Assembly (NCBI GenBank): GCA_964518955.1
Contig: CAZFHS010000001.1
Span: 186,001-250,000 of the forward strand
Reading direction: 5' to 3'
DNA: 64,000 nucleotides
DNA from: JBDGYW01 sp964518955
GTDB lineage: Bacteria; Gemmatimonadota; Gemmatimonadetes; Gemmatimonadales; GWC2-71-9
Part shown: in pieces, positions 53,880 through 63,392 of the stretch
Layout: the number at the start of each line of letters is the position of its first letter
Numbering within the stretch: the first letter of the stretch is position 1
Notes under the pieces: model-generated
What the model was told of the DNA's origin: nothing
What the model saw: the letters and a program-made list of their open reading frames with translations, nothing else
Databases searched by the model: none
Program-made: the position numbers and the translations under genes

Positions 53880-55640
53880 TCAAAGTGCGCTGAGATACTC
53901 CTCCCCAGCTGCCACAACCCGCGCCATCGCCGACTCGATCGAGGCCAGCGTCTCCTGCGACGATCCTCCCACCTCGATATCGTAGGTCGTCTTCAGTGCG
54001 TCTCTGTACCAATCCAGCCACGCCCGCAAAATCATAACCTGTTCGGCACGGTCTTCGCCTCCCGCTATCGCCTCTTGGCTCAGTTCGTATTCGGCTTCGA
54101 GACGTGCGAGTGCCGCAGCCTCGAGTTCGCGTATCATGAACCGAGCAGTCTCGCCATCGGCCGAGGCCAGGGTCATCGCCGTGACAGTAGTGCTCACACC
54201 CACATTGGCCAGCGTGAATGCGGACACTTTCTCGATCCTGTCTCCATCGGTGTGATAGAACTGATCCGTGAAATGCCAAAGGAGGAGGGCGGGAATGTCC
54301 GCCCGCAAGAACGGCACGTGGTCGCTGCCACCCTCGTAAGGATTCGTTTTTACTACCCAACCGGTCTCCGCCGATTGATCCAGGCAACGCCCTAGTACGA
54401 AGTCGTTCAGATAATGCGGCGTCAGTTGGTCCACAGACAGCCGGCGTCGCCCCGAGTGCCACCACTCAGTATGTTGGTCTTCACCTCGCGTCCAGATCGT
54501 AGATGGGTCGGGCATCTTCTCTATGAGAAATGTGCCGCCGGTCTTCTCCGTATCCTCACCGACCATGTCGAGGCTCACTCCCCAGCGAATGTCGGCGGCG
54601 CGTTCGGGGTCGTCCTCGATGTAACGACGAGTGGAGGCAATTTCATCGCCCCAGAGCATCGAGATAGTGCGTTCCGGCTGAAAGCTGCCGCTCCGAACTA
54701 GTTCTCCCAATACACGGGCGATTTCCGCTTGAGCGGCAACTCCAGATGCATTGTCGTTCGCTCCCGGTTCCTGTACGTGCGCGCTGAGGACAAACCGTTC
54801 GTCGGGGCTGGTGCGTCCTTTGACGTCGGCAATCAGCTCGAGTTCATCCGCTTCGTAGATCTCTGTTTCCAGATGCACGCGCACCCGTACCGACCCACCT
54901 TCCACCGCTTGCAGGAGGCGTTCACGCGCTGCAAAGGAAAGCCTCAGGCCCCACGACTGGAGTTCCGTGTCTAGCGGGATCCAACTGAACTGAATCGAGT
55001 TCTGGTTGATCTCAGGCCGTGTGTACTCCGGCATGCTGTAAGAGAGCACACCCAGGGCACCGCGATTCTGAACGGCTTCCCTGAACAGGTTGCCCACTCT
55101 CGTCTCGCCGAACGCGATCTTCCCACGAACATCGAGGCCCTCGAACCGTTCCGCCGAACCGTCTCCCACATGAACCAACTCTGCCTCGACCCCATCAGGG
55201 GGCGTCGAATATGAGTTGATCGCTATCATGTTCATGTTCGTGGAGTAATCCAATAACGCACCACCGTCCGGCCCCAGGAGTTCCAGTAATCCGGAAGTCG
55301 GCTCCCAGGTAGGCCCGTCCATTGCTCTGTGTTGAATTCGATAAGTTAGAGTAGCGCCTGGTGCAGCCTCTTCCTCAACGACGTAGCCGGCCGATGTCAG
55401 CACCTCCACTACTCGTTCGATAGTTGCGTCAAATCCGGAGTTGCCAGGCAGCCGGAACGTTCCTTCGGTGAAGGCGACAATCTCCTTCGCCCTGTCGCCC
55501 GAGTACTCAGCACGCGCATCGTCGAAGAAACGCTGGATTGTCGGGTCGCTTGGCCGCTGGGTACGACTTGCGTCAACAGTGCATGCCGCGAAGCCCACCA
55601 TCTGACAAGACAAGAGAGCGAACGCTGCCAATCTTCTCAT
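53880..55640 (-). CDS. M28-family peptidase with PA domain, lipoprotein-like
   Basis: 586 residues with a Cys-containing signal (GFAAC). A PA domain lies at about 140-215. Metal ligands of the M28 core can be read: SAHVQEPGANDNASG (His, Asp), LWGDE (Glu), SLDMVGED (Asp) and FYHTDGD (His). It lies between two paralogous esterase genes on the same strand, suggesting a joint role in breaking down a peptide/ester compound taken up with SusCD. Confidence 0.88.
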   Translation of the reverse strand: MRRLAAFALLSCQMVGFAACTVDASRTQRPSDPTIQRFFDDARAEYSGDRAKEIVAFTEGTFRLPGNSGFDATIERVVEVLTSAGYVVEEEAAPGATLTYRIQHRAMDGPTWEPTSGLLELLGPDGGALLDYSTNMNMIAINSYSTPPDGVEAELVHVGDGSAERFEGLDVRGKIAFGETRVGNLFREAVQNRGALGVLSYSMPEYTRPEINQNSIQFSWIPLDTELQSWGLRLSFAARERLLQAVEGGSVRVRVHLETEIYEADELELIADVKGRTSPDERFVLSAHVQEPGANDNASGVAAQAEIARVLGELVRSGSFQPERTISMLWGDEIASTRRYIEDDPERAADIRWGVSLDMVGEDTEKTGGTFLIEKMPDPSTIWTRGEDQHTEWWHSGRRRLSVDQLTPHYLNDFVLGRCLDQSAETGWVVKTNPYEGGSDHVPFLRADIPALLLWHFTDQFYHTDGDRIEKVSAFTLANVGVSTTVTAMTLASADGETARFMIRELEAAALARLEAEYELSQEAIAGGEDRAEQVMILRAWLDWYRDALKTTYDIEVGGSSQETLASIESAMARVVAAGEEYLSAL

Positions 55641-55675
55641 TTATGATCTTCCCTTCAGTTCGTTTGGTTCAGGCC

Positions 55676-57418
55676 TCAATACCGCCAGCTGCTGATATCG
55701 GCACCCGCCGGAGCCGTGCGAAGCATATGCTCCTTCATCTGCGGGAGGAAGCGCTGAATCACGGTGCGGCCTTGGATTCGCAGGGGTTCGCCGTGCACGC
55801 CGGTCCAGCAATGCTCGTAGCGGTCTCCGTACTCGATGTGGCCGGCGTAATATGGCTCCTGGGTACTCTCGAGGAAATCTTCCATGAGATAGACAGCGTT
55901 GTTGAGGTGCCAGCTGTCCATGTCTCCCGTGTAGATGTGAAGTTTGCCGACCAGTTTGGGTCCGAGTGTAGCCCAATCCCGTTCGAGGATGTAGCGCAGA
56001 TCGTAGTTTTCCCGCCAGAACTCGGCGACCTCGCGATCGATATCTCCCGTGAGCGGATCCCAGATTGGCGCAGGATAGCCGTCGTCCCCAACGGGGCTGT
56101 ACACCGCCTCCCAAATCGCCCACTGTTGGCCGGACCGGCTCTTGCTGCCGAGCACCATCTCCCAGTGCATGTCTTCCTCCACCGTGACGATGGGATGGCC
56201 CAACCAATTGCGGCCTGAGATTTTCGGCGTCCGCTTCCAATCGCTCTCCATGAAGTAGGCGTTGTCGTCGTTATAGATGTCGATCATCTCGTATTGGCGG
56301 AAATCGATAGCGTCTGGGCAGAACGACCATGCGCCATTGAACTCGTCGGGGTAGAAGATCTGTTGACCCAACACCTCCCATCCGCCAGTCGAGCCTCCGT
56401 ACATGGCGCGTGCCCAACCCTCACCGATGCCTCGGAACCTCTCCTCCAAGTAAGGGATCAGCTCGTGTGCGATTGCGTCACCGTACGGTCCCACGTTTTC
56501 CGAATTGACTGCATACGAGTCGTCGTAAAACGGATTGGCATGTTCGATCTTCACGATCAACATCCGCGGGAAATCATTGGATGTCCATCGTTGGTAGAGC
56601 TTGTACGCGTACTCCGCTCGCGTTCGATCGAACCCCGTCAGATCCGGTGTGGGAGGCGTAACACGAAGCTCTGGAAAACCTCGGGGGAAGTGACCATGGT
56701 TGACCACCAGCGGGTATCGTGCTTCGGGGTGATCGTGGAACCCGTACGGAAGGAGCACGTAAGCTCCCAGGTACATTGGCCGGCCCCAGAACGCACTCAG
56801 TAGCTCGCTCTGAATCCGTACATGTTTCACCCACGGAGTGTCCTCCGGAGCCGGGATTGGTGGAATCACCTGGTCCAACTCAACCCTTACAGTTCCGCCT
56901 CGCGACGGATCCAGCCTGACCGTTTGCGGGGTACTGTAGAAGTTTCCGGGTTTTGTGTTCCAATGTTGGCCTTCGCCCTGGTCCGGAGGCATGCTGACAG
57001 TGTGTCCGTCTCCTCTCACAAACGTCTCATACCGGTTCAACACGGCCTGCACTCGGTATGATCCAGGAGGCAGATCTGCCAGGCTGCGTATCGGAAACCC
57101 GAATGTGGATGCGTCCACGACGGTTGTCTGATTTGGCTGCAATCCAACTACATCGATACCGAACCCAGCTTGTGTCCCGGGATCGTAGATCCGGTACTGG
57201 AATCTCGGCTCGTCTCCCGGCCTGCTGGAAATGATGAGGATGATTCGGCCGTCCTGGGCATCCGCGCTCACCTCTCGCGGAAATGAGATCTCGAATCGGA
57301 CACCCTGTTGCGTCCGAAGTGTGGTGAAACCAACCAGAAAGACGAACAGCAACAGGGGCGCCGCGGCGGTTGGCAGGAGCCGGAAAGCCACGCGCCTGGC
57401 GGAAAGCGTTGACGGCAT
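55676..57418 (-). CDS. exported esterase (esterase D-like), intact paralogue
   Basis: 580 residues with an N-terminal signal or anchor (LLLFVFLVGFTTLR). The esterase fold has GGSTGGWEVLG (nucleophile Ser) and HCWTGVHGEP (His) near the end. It aligns along its length with the frameshifted gene at 52126-53830 (for example DVGPYGDA-like, WAIWEA, SPVGDDGYPAPIWD and LVGKLHIYTGDMDSW), which shows tandem duplication around the M28 gene. Substrate unknown. Confidence 0.84.
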   Translation of the reverse strand: MPSTLSARRVAFRLLPTAAAPLLLFVFLVGFTTLRTQQGVRFEISFPREVSADAQDGRIILIISSRPGDEPRFQYRIYDPGTQAGFGIDVVGLQPNQTTVVDASTFGFPIRSLADLPPGSYRVQAVLNRYETFVRGDGHTVSMPPDQGEGQHWNTKPGNFYSTPQTVRLDPSRGGTVRVELDQVIPPIPAPEDTPWVKHVRIQSELLSAFWGRPMYLGAYVLLPYGFHDHPEARYPLVVNHGHFPRGFPELRVTPPTPDLTGFDRTRAEYAYKLYQRWTSNDFPRMLIVKIEHANPFYDDSYAVNSENVGPYGDAIAHELIPYLEERFRGIGEGWARAMYGGSTGGWEVLGQQIFYPDEFNGAWSFCPDAIDFRQYEMIDIYNDDNAYFMESDWKRTPKISGRNWLGHPIVTVEEDMHWEMVLGSKSRSGQQWAIWEAVYSPVGDDGYPAPIWDPLTGDIDREVAEFWRENYDLRYILERDWATLGPKLVGKLHIYTGDMDSWHLNNAVYLMEDFLESTQEPYYAGHIEYGDRYEHCWTGVHGEPLRIQGRTVIQRFLPQMKEHMLRTAPAGADISSWRY

Positions 57419-57495
57419 GGAAGGCCTGCCCTTCGGAAGAGGAAAACTGCCGAGAGAAGCTCGGCCTTTTGGCCGAGCTTCTCCCAGGTTAAAGG

Positions 57496-58788
57496 TCAGC
57501 GATTGATGTTCGGGTTGTTCAGATATTCCACTTCCGGCAGTGGGAAGCAGATCTGATCGCTATACACACCACCGTGGTAAGCGTCTGTACCGGGCGCAGG
57601 CACGAGCGTGAGGTTCAACCGCTCTAGGTCCTGCATGTGTTGACCCTCTAGGAACAGCTCTGCTGCCCGTTCGTAGATCAGCTGATTCCTGATTTCGACC
57701 GGGTCAGCGCTGACGAAGTCAGGCAGGCCAACCGCGTCGTGTAGCACGTTGATTATGTCCACCGCATCCTGCAGTTGACCGGCTTCGAGCGCAGCCTCTG
57801 CCATAATCAACTGGGCCTCCTCCCATGTAGCTACAGGAACGGGACTTTCGAGGCTAGTGTACTTCGTGGTGCTCCACATGTCGATGGTCGTAGCCGGGGC
57901 CTGAATGCCAAGGTCGACTGCTACCACGCGGGGATCATCCACTCCCGCGAACTGCATGTTCCGATACATCGGTTCCACGGTCGCCAAGAGTTCCCGCTCC
58001 ATGAGCGCGTAGAGTTTGTTTTCTGTGGCGGGGTCTGCGCTCGAATACATGAACTCGTACGAGAAGCCTACAGGCACTGATGACGCAATTGCAGCCGCGT
58101 TTCCTGACTGGCCCAAGTTGAGAAGAGCCCGTGCCTGACCAACCCTGGCCACGTTGAGGATGTCGTCGTCACCTACACTTTGTGCAGCTGCGGCTGCTCT
58201 GGTGAACCGCTCGTCGGCGAGGGCGAAAATGTCCGCTGGAGTCAACTCCGGCCTTCCATCAATCGCTGCACCGCACATCGCCTCACCAAGCAGCGTAAGG
58301 CTGTAACCCGCGAAAGCTGCCGCTTTCGCTGTCAACTCGGTCCGGTTCGGGACCTGCTCGTCGCCCCACTCGTCGAGGCGGCGCAAGGCGTCGTCGGCCA
58401 GCCAGCGGGCCGTTGACAATGGCTCGTACACATTGGGTACATCACCCGAGCAATCTCCGGTGGCGTACATGGCGGTCCATCCTTGAGGTTCGAACGTCCG
58501 AGCGTCGTACCATACATAGGAGCCACCGCCCTGATTGTGTCCGACTGACCACTCGTTCCCCACGTAGGCGCCTGCGCCGATAAAGTGTACGAGAGCACAT
58601 CTGAATTCATTGACGGCACTGTTGACCATCAAGTCTGCGTTTGCTGGATTATCGAGATCTTCAGCCGCAACCTGTGACGGAGCCTCGACCGAAATGAGAT
58701 TGTCCAGTGCGTCGCACGAGTTGAGCCCGAGCACCAGAACGATGCAGGACCAACTCACGAAGCGTCTTATCGTTGCATGCGTAAGCAT
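57496..58788 (-). CDS. SusD/RagB-family outer-membrane lipoprotein
   Basis: 430 residues from the ATG at 58788 (AAGGAG upstream); the longer frame to 58830 lacks these. Lipobox LNSC. Helical repeats of the SusD type and the C-terminal EAAL..., YERAAELFLEGQHMQDLERL block, followed by an FPLPEVEYLNNPNI ending, are characteristic. It sits on the cell surface, caps a SusC channel and binds the nutrient. It follows the susC-like gene by 60 bases. Confidence 0.88.
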   Translation of the reverse strand: MLTHATIRRFVSWSCIVLVLGLNSCDALDNLISVEAPSQVAAEDLDNPANADLMVNSAVNEFRCALVHFIGAGAYVGNEWSVGHNQGGGSYVWYDARTFEPQGWTAMYATGDCSGDVPNVYEPLSTARWLADDALRRLDEWGDEQVPNRTELTAKAAAFAGYSLTLLGEAMCGAAIDGRPELTPADIFALADERFTRAAAAAQSVGDDDILNVARVGQARALLNLGQSGNAAAIASSVPVGFSYEFMYSSADPATENKLYALMERELLATVEPMYRNMQFAGVDDPRVVAVDLGIQAPATTIDMWSTTKYTSLESPVPVATWEEAQLIMAEAALEAGQLQDAVDIINVLHDAVGLPDFVSADPVEIRNQLIYERAAELFLEGQHMQDLERLNLTLVPAPGTDAYHGGVYSDQICFPLPEVEYLNNPNINR

Positions 58789-58848
58789 CTGAGCCACTCC
58801 TTTGTGCGAGGTGTTTGGATATTTTGTCATTGTTCAGTATCCTCCTCG

Positions 58849-61809
58849 CTAGTAGCCCAACCGAATTGTGAAACTGAATTGTCTGAGTGGAGGCAACACA
58901 CTCTGATCCTCGGGTTCACGCACCGATCCAGCGATGTGCATGGTCTCTGGGTCTAGATCAGGGTAATCCGTCCAAACGCCGAGGTTGCGTCCACCAACAG
59001 CTATGCTACCTGACCGCGCCCTGAGAACCGACGTCCATGAGTCGGGAAGGGTGTATTCGACAGAAACCTCGCGCAGCCGTGCAAAGCTCGCTTCCTTGAT
59101 CGTGAAACCGAATTCGTTAGCGCCGCCATTCTGCGCAGCAAAGACATCCCGGGGGTCGAATCGTTCGGGATAAACGTTGATCTCGCAGTTCTGGATCCAG
59201 GCGCAGCGATTCCACCGGTCGGTCACGTACTTCGACTGACCCACCATGAAATCCACCAAACCGCGAACTCTTATGCGGTCCATCAGGGTTACTGTAGTGT
59301 TGAACGAACCCTCGAAGTCCGGCGAAGGATGGCCCTGGAATACCCACGGAGGTGATTCATTGCAATCCACCGTTCCGCCTTCCCCGTCACTGCACAACGC
59401 ATTGACAGCGATGCCGTTTGCGTCGAGTTCGGCGCTCACTACCTCGGCGGCGAAGAATGAACCCACCGGATAACCTTCTTGGTGTCGCGTCGTCCAGCCG
59501 ACGTCGAGCCAGCCATCGATGCCGAGCGAGTCGATGTTGTTATTGTTCGTGTTGAAGGAGAATCCAACTTCCTAGGCAACGTTTCGGGTATCGATTGCCA
59601 ACGCATTCACGCCGACCTCGAAGCCGCTATTGGATACTTGACCGACATTTACGAACTGGGTGCTCGAGAATCCCATTGAAGGTGCGACGTTGCGCGACAG
59701 GATGGCATCGGTTGTCTTCTGATCGTAGTAGCTGAAATCGACGTTGACCCGGCCGCTGAACATGCCCAAGTCGAAACCTGCCTCGATTTCCTTACCGCGC
59801 TCGGGTCCCAGGTCCGGGTTCCCGACGAATTGCGGTGTTACGGAGGCATCACCGGTAGGATTGGCTCTAGCCTGGAACGTACGCAGGGCGGCGAAAGCGT
59901 CCGGTTGCTGCCCGGATTCACCGTAGGCAGCCCGAATTCTCAGCGAATTGACAAAGCCGACATTCCAGAACGGTTCCTCACTAATCACCCACGAACCGCT
60001 AACCTTCGGGTAGTAAACCACGTCGAAATCGGATCCGAACGCGCTGTTGTCGTCCGCCCGGATCGCGCCGGTCAGAAACAGGCGGTCTTTCCATCCAAAC
60101 TGCTGCTGGACAAAGAAGCCGACTGTGTTGTTCTCGACGAAGTCGTCGCGGCCACGCTGGTATGTCCCGGCGCCAGCAATCGTCTTCACTCCGGTCGCTG
60201 GAAACCCTAATCCCTCGGCTTCGAGGAACTCGATCGACTTCTGATAGATCTGGAAGCCACCGGACGTGTTGCTCGTCAGAGCCTCAGTGATGTCCTTCGA
60301 CACCGTTGCGTTGTACTCGATTGTCGAATACAGGACCTCTTCGCGGTTGACCTCTTTGCTTCCAGAAGCATCTTCCGCCGTGAAGAATTGGGCATATTGC
60401 TCACCCAGCCGCGGCGTGTAGTTGGTGATCTCCTGGTCGGTGAAGTCCAGGCCGAGAGTCAGTCGATGGTCGAACCACTCGAACGGATCGTGTGTCACCG
60501 AGAGACCTGCGGTCATGCGGTTCACATCTTGGTTCAGGTTGTAGGCTTCCCAAACCGCCTCGGGCGGTATCGCGTAAAAGCCGTGGTGAGGTTCGTTCAA
60601 CGACTCAGGACTACCTCGCTGGAGCTCGGGCAGCACGCCGAGGTTGCGCTGCAAGGGCAGCCGGTAGCGGCTCAACACGAACCCAGCGTTCGCATTCAGG
60701 GTGATTGTAGTATTGGGCTGAGCTGACAGGTTCAGCTGGGCGTTGTATCGATGCCCGTAGTTGTCCGGCGTGATGCCGTCGTTGAATGTCCCACTGCCGG
60801 ATAGGAAATACTGCATTCTCTGCGAACCGCCTGCCACGGCCAGGTTGTAAAACTGGTCGTGCCCTGTACTGAAGATCGGCGTACCCCTTGCGTCTTCCAG
60901 TTCTACCAGGTTTGCCGAAATGATGTTTCCTGACGGATCGTACCCGTAGTTGAGGTCGAAGCGCTCGGCAGCATCGTTGAAGTAGCTCATGCCCTGCCGC
61001 ATCGTGAAATCCCAACGGGCCGGCCCGTCCGCGCCCTTCTTGGTGATGATCTGGATCACTCCGTTGGACGCTTCCGTCCCGTACAGCGTGGCTGCCGCAG
61101 GGCCCTTGATGATCTCGATGCTCTCGATGTTAGCCGGGTCGATATCGTCGAGTCTCGACGCGGCCGGTTGGCTGCCACTGCCGGTGAGCCTGTTGTTCAC
61201 CCGAATACCATCGATGTAGAGAAGCGGAGCATCGCTCACGTTCCGCAGGCTCGACCGGCCGCGGATCCGGATCTCAGAGGTGCCGCCGGCGATGCTGGAG
61301 CCTTTTTGCACCACGACGCCAGTGCTACGGCCGTTGAGCAGCTCAGAGAAGCTTTGGACCGGAGCCGTTTCCGCACCCGAAACATCGATCTAAGAGACGG
61401 AATTGCCCAACACCCGCTTCCGGGTGTCGCCGGCGGTCCCGGTCACCACCATAGCGTCAAGCTGAACGATGAATTGCTCGAGCTCGACTCGGATGTCCAT
61501 CGTGCCTACCTGGACCTGCACTCCCTGCATGGCCCAACCCAGTCGTGCGACGCTGAGTGTGATTCGAGTTCCAGTGATTCCGGCGATTCGGAACCTGCCC
61601 CCCGCGTCAGTCGTTGCACTGAGGGACGTTCCTTGGACGGTCACCTGCACCCCTTCCAGAGGAGCTGCAGTGGCCGCGTCTACCACGATCCCCCCCACTG
61701 CTCCGCCCTGCGCATGCAATCCGGAGTGCAGCAATGGGCCTCCTGGCCACGTTAAGGCTAAGAACAGCCAGAGGAGAAGTGAGAAAGGACGAGAACGGAC
61801 GTGAATCAT
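58849..61809 (-). pseudogene. SusC/RagA-family TonB-dependent receptor with two internal amber codons
   Basis: 987 codons in one continuous frame from the ATG at 61809 (perfect GGAGGT upstream), but with TAG at codon 140 (61390-61392) and codon 746 (59572-59574). Before the first lies a signal peptide and a carboxypeptidase-regulatory-like domain; after it the plug begins (IDVSGAETAPVQSFSELLNG) and then the barrel, ending in FTIRLGY. The second TAG sits where relatives have Trp or another aromatic (NVA-stop-EVGFSF), consistent with TGG to TAG. The gene also ends in TAG, so reassignment is unlikely. Either a pseudogene or sequencing/assembly error; SusD just downstream is intact. Confidence 0.85.
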
Positions 61810-62112
61810 GGTTACCTCCTCATGTTGGGCTCGCACGAACGCACCGAGCCGCGGAAGAAATTGGCCGGCAAAGCCTGTGTGTCACACAGTGATCCCAGCC
61901 ACTCCTACGGAGAGCGATAAAATGCAGACGGAAACGGGGCTTCGCAAGGAGGAAAACACCTATCAAATGGGGCTAACTAACCGTTACTCGCGTACCGGTT
62001 TTCGTCACCATTTCGGACGTGTGGGAATCCCAACTGGACAGCACCCACCCCCACATGCATAATAGCGACTGGTCGAGTGACATCTATCGTTTCGATGCCC
62101 GTGGAGGGGAAG
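61810..62112. promoter_or_regulatory. divergent control region of susC and the PLP enzyme gene
   Basis: About 300 bases without a gene. It includes the susC ribosome binding site (AGGAGGT, 61814-61820), a perfect palindrome at 61875-61889, and GGAGGGG just before 62113. Confidence 0.45.
61875..61889. promoter_or_regulatory. 15-bp palindrome CTGTGTG-T-CACACAG
   Basis: Perfect inverted repeat 66 bases upstream of the susC start codon. Size and symmetry suit a dimeric regulator; TGTG...CACA recalls CRP/FNR-family sites but with different spacing. Confidence 0.5.
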
Positions 62113-63357
62113 ATGAAAAGTCCGCATCTGTCGAGAAGGGATTTCTTGGGAACATCCATAGGATGCTCTCTAGCCATACCGTCATTGCATGCAAGCCTGT
62201 CTCACGGCCAATCCACTCCAAAAGTCGGCACTGACCATTTGAATATTCGAAGTCGTTCCAAATGGGATATCGACACACCGGCACTTCTGATCGATCTGGA
62301 TGCGATGGAGAGAAACATCAGAAGGATGTCGGACTATTGCCGAGAGAATGACGTGGGATATCGCCCCCACACCAAGACCACCAAGTGTCCGGAAATTGCG
62401 CGGTTGCAGCTGGATGCTGGTGCCGTGGGGATCTGCACCGCCAAGGTGAGCGAGGCGGAGGCACAGATCGACGGAGGCATCACTGACATACTGATCACGT
62501 CACCGGTCACCACACCATTCAAGATCAACAGGTTGATGGAAAACAGGGCTAGGGCGCCCGGCTTGAAAACCGTCGTCGACGATCTCGACAATATCAGAAA
62601 ACTCTCTGAAGCCGCTGTGCGATGGAATCTCGAACTCGGGGTACTCGTCGACTTGAACGTCGGTCAAGACAGAACCGGCGTGACGCCAGGACAGCCGGTC
62701 GTCGACCTCGCTAGGGAGATTGTCCGATCTGACGGACTCGAGTTTCTTGGCATACAAGCGTACGCTGGCTCAATGCAACATGTACACGGTTTCGAAGAGA
62801 GACGCACGAGGAACGTCGACACCATGGCACCTGCGGCGGAGACCGTGAGAATGCTCCGAGCCGAGGGGATCCCGGTCGAGATCTTCACGGGCGGCGGAAC
62901 GGGCACGTACAACATGGACCATCACGTTCCCGGATTCACAGACGGGCAACCGGGTTCGTATGTGTTCATGGACACTCAATACATGGCAATCGGTGGTCGA
63001 GACACCACGCATGAGCACTATCGTGACTTCGAGCCGTCGCTCACAGTGTTGACCACAGCGATAAGCAAACCAGTTGCAGAGTCGATCACCGTGGACGCCG
63101 GGACGAAAGCAGTCGCCATGGACGACCCAACTCCGATCGTCAGGGGTGTCAACGGCGTTTCGTACAGCCTCGCGGGAGACGAGCACGGCAAGATTGCGTT
63201 CGAGAATCCAAGCCGTCAGATAGAACTAGGCGACAAACTCGAGCTAATCATCACGCACTGCGACCCGGCCGTGAATCTCTACGATCGATACTACTGTGTC
63301 AGAAGCGACACATTGGAAACGATCTGGGACATCACCGGACGGGGAATGTGCCAGTAA
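62113..63357 (+). CDS. Tat-exported D-threonine aldolase/alanine-racemase-fold PLP enzyme
   Basis: 414 residues from the ATG at 62113 (GGAGGGG upstream). Tat signal LSRRDFLGTSIG. Mature part starts DTPALLIDLDAMERNI, then RPHTKTTKCPEIARLQ with the PLP Lys, as in D-threonine aldolase and D-serine dehydratase of the fold-type III group. IFTGGGTGTYN binds the PLP phosphate, and THCDP near the C-terminus gives the His/Cys metal site. Cytoplasmic in most bacteria; the Tat signal here suggests periplasmic use of D-amino acids. It precedes another peptidase gene by 35 bases. Confidence 0.87.
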   Translation: MKSPHLSRRDFLGTSIGCSLAIPSLHASLSHGQSTPKVGTDHLNIRSRSKWDIDTPALLIDLDAMERNIRRMSDYCRENDVGYRPHTKTTKCPEIARLQLDAGAVGICTAKVSEAEAQIDGGITDILITSPVTTPFKINRLMENRARAPGLKTVVDDLDNIRKLSEAAVRWNLELGVLVDLNVGQDRTGVTPGQPVVDLAREIVRSDGLEFLGIQAYAGSMQHVHGFEERRTRNVDTMAPAAETVRMLRAEGIPVEIFTGGGTGTYNMDHHVPGFTDGQPGSYVFMDTQYMAIGGRDTTHEHYRDFEPSLTVLTTAISKPVAESITVDAGTKAVAMDDPTPIVRGVNGVSYSLAGDEHGKIAFENPSRQIELGDKLELIITHCDPAVNLYDRYYCVRSDTLETIWDITGRGMCQ

Positions 63358-63392
63358 CAGCAACCCACCGATGACGGCGAGGTAGAAAGCCA

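Noticed and set aside
59572..61392. Reassignment of TAG to an amino acid (for example pyrrolysine) in this genome
   Set aside because: TAG ends several intact genes (BNR protein, five-heme cytochrome, SusC itself), and the MttB-like gene has no in-frame TAG.
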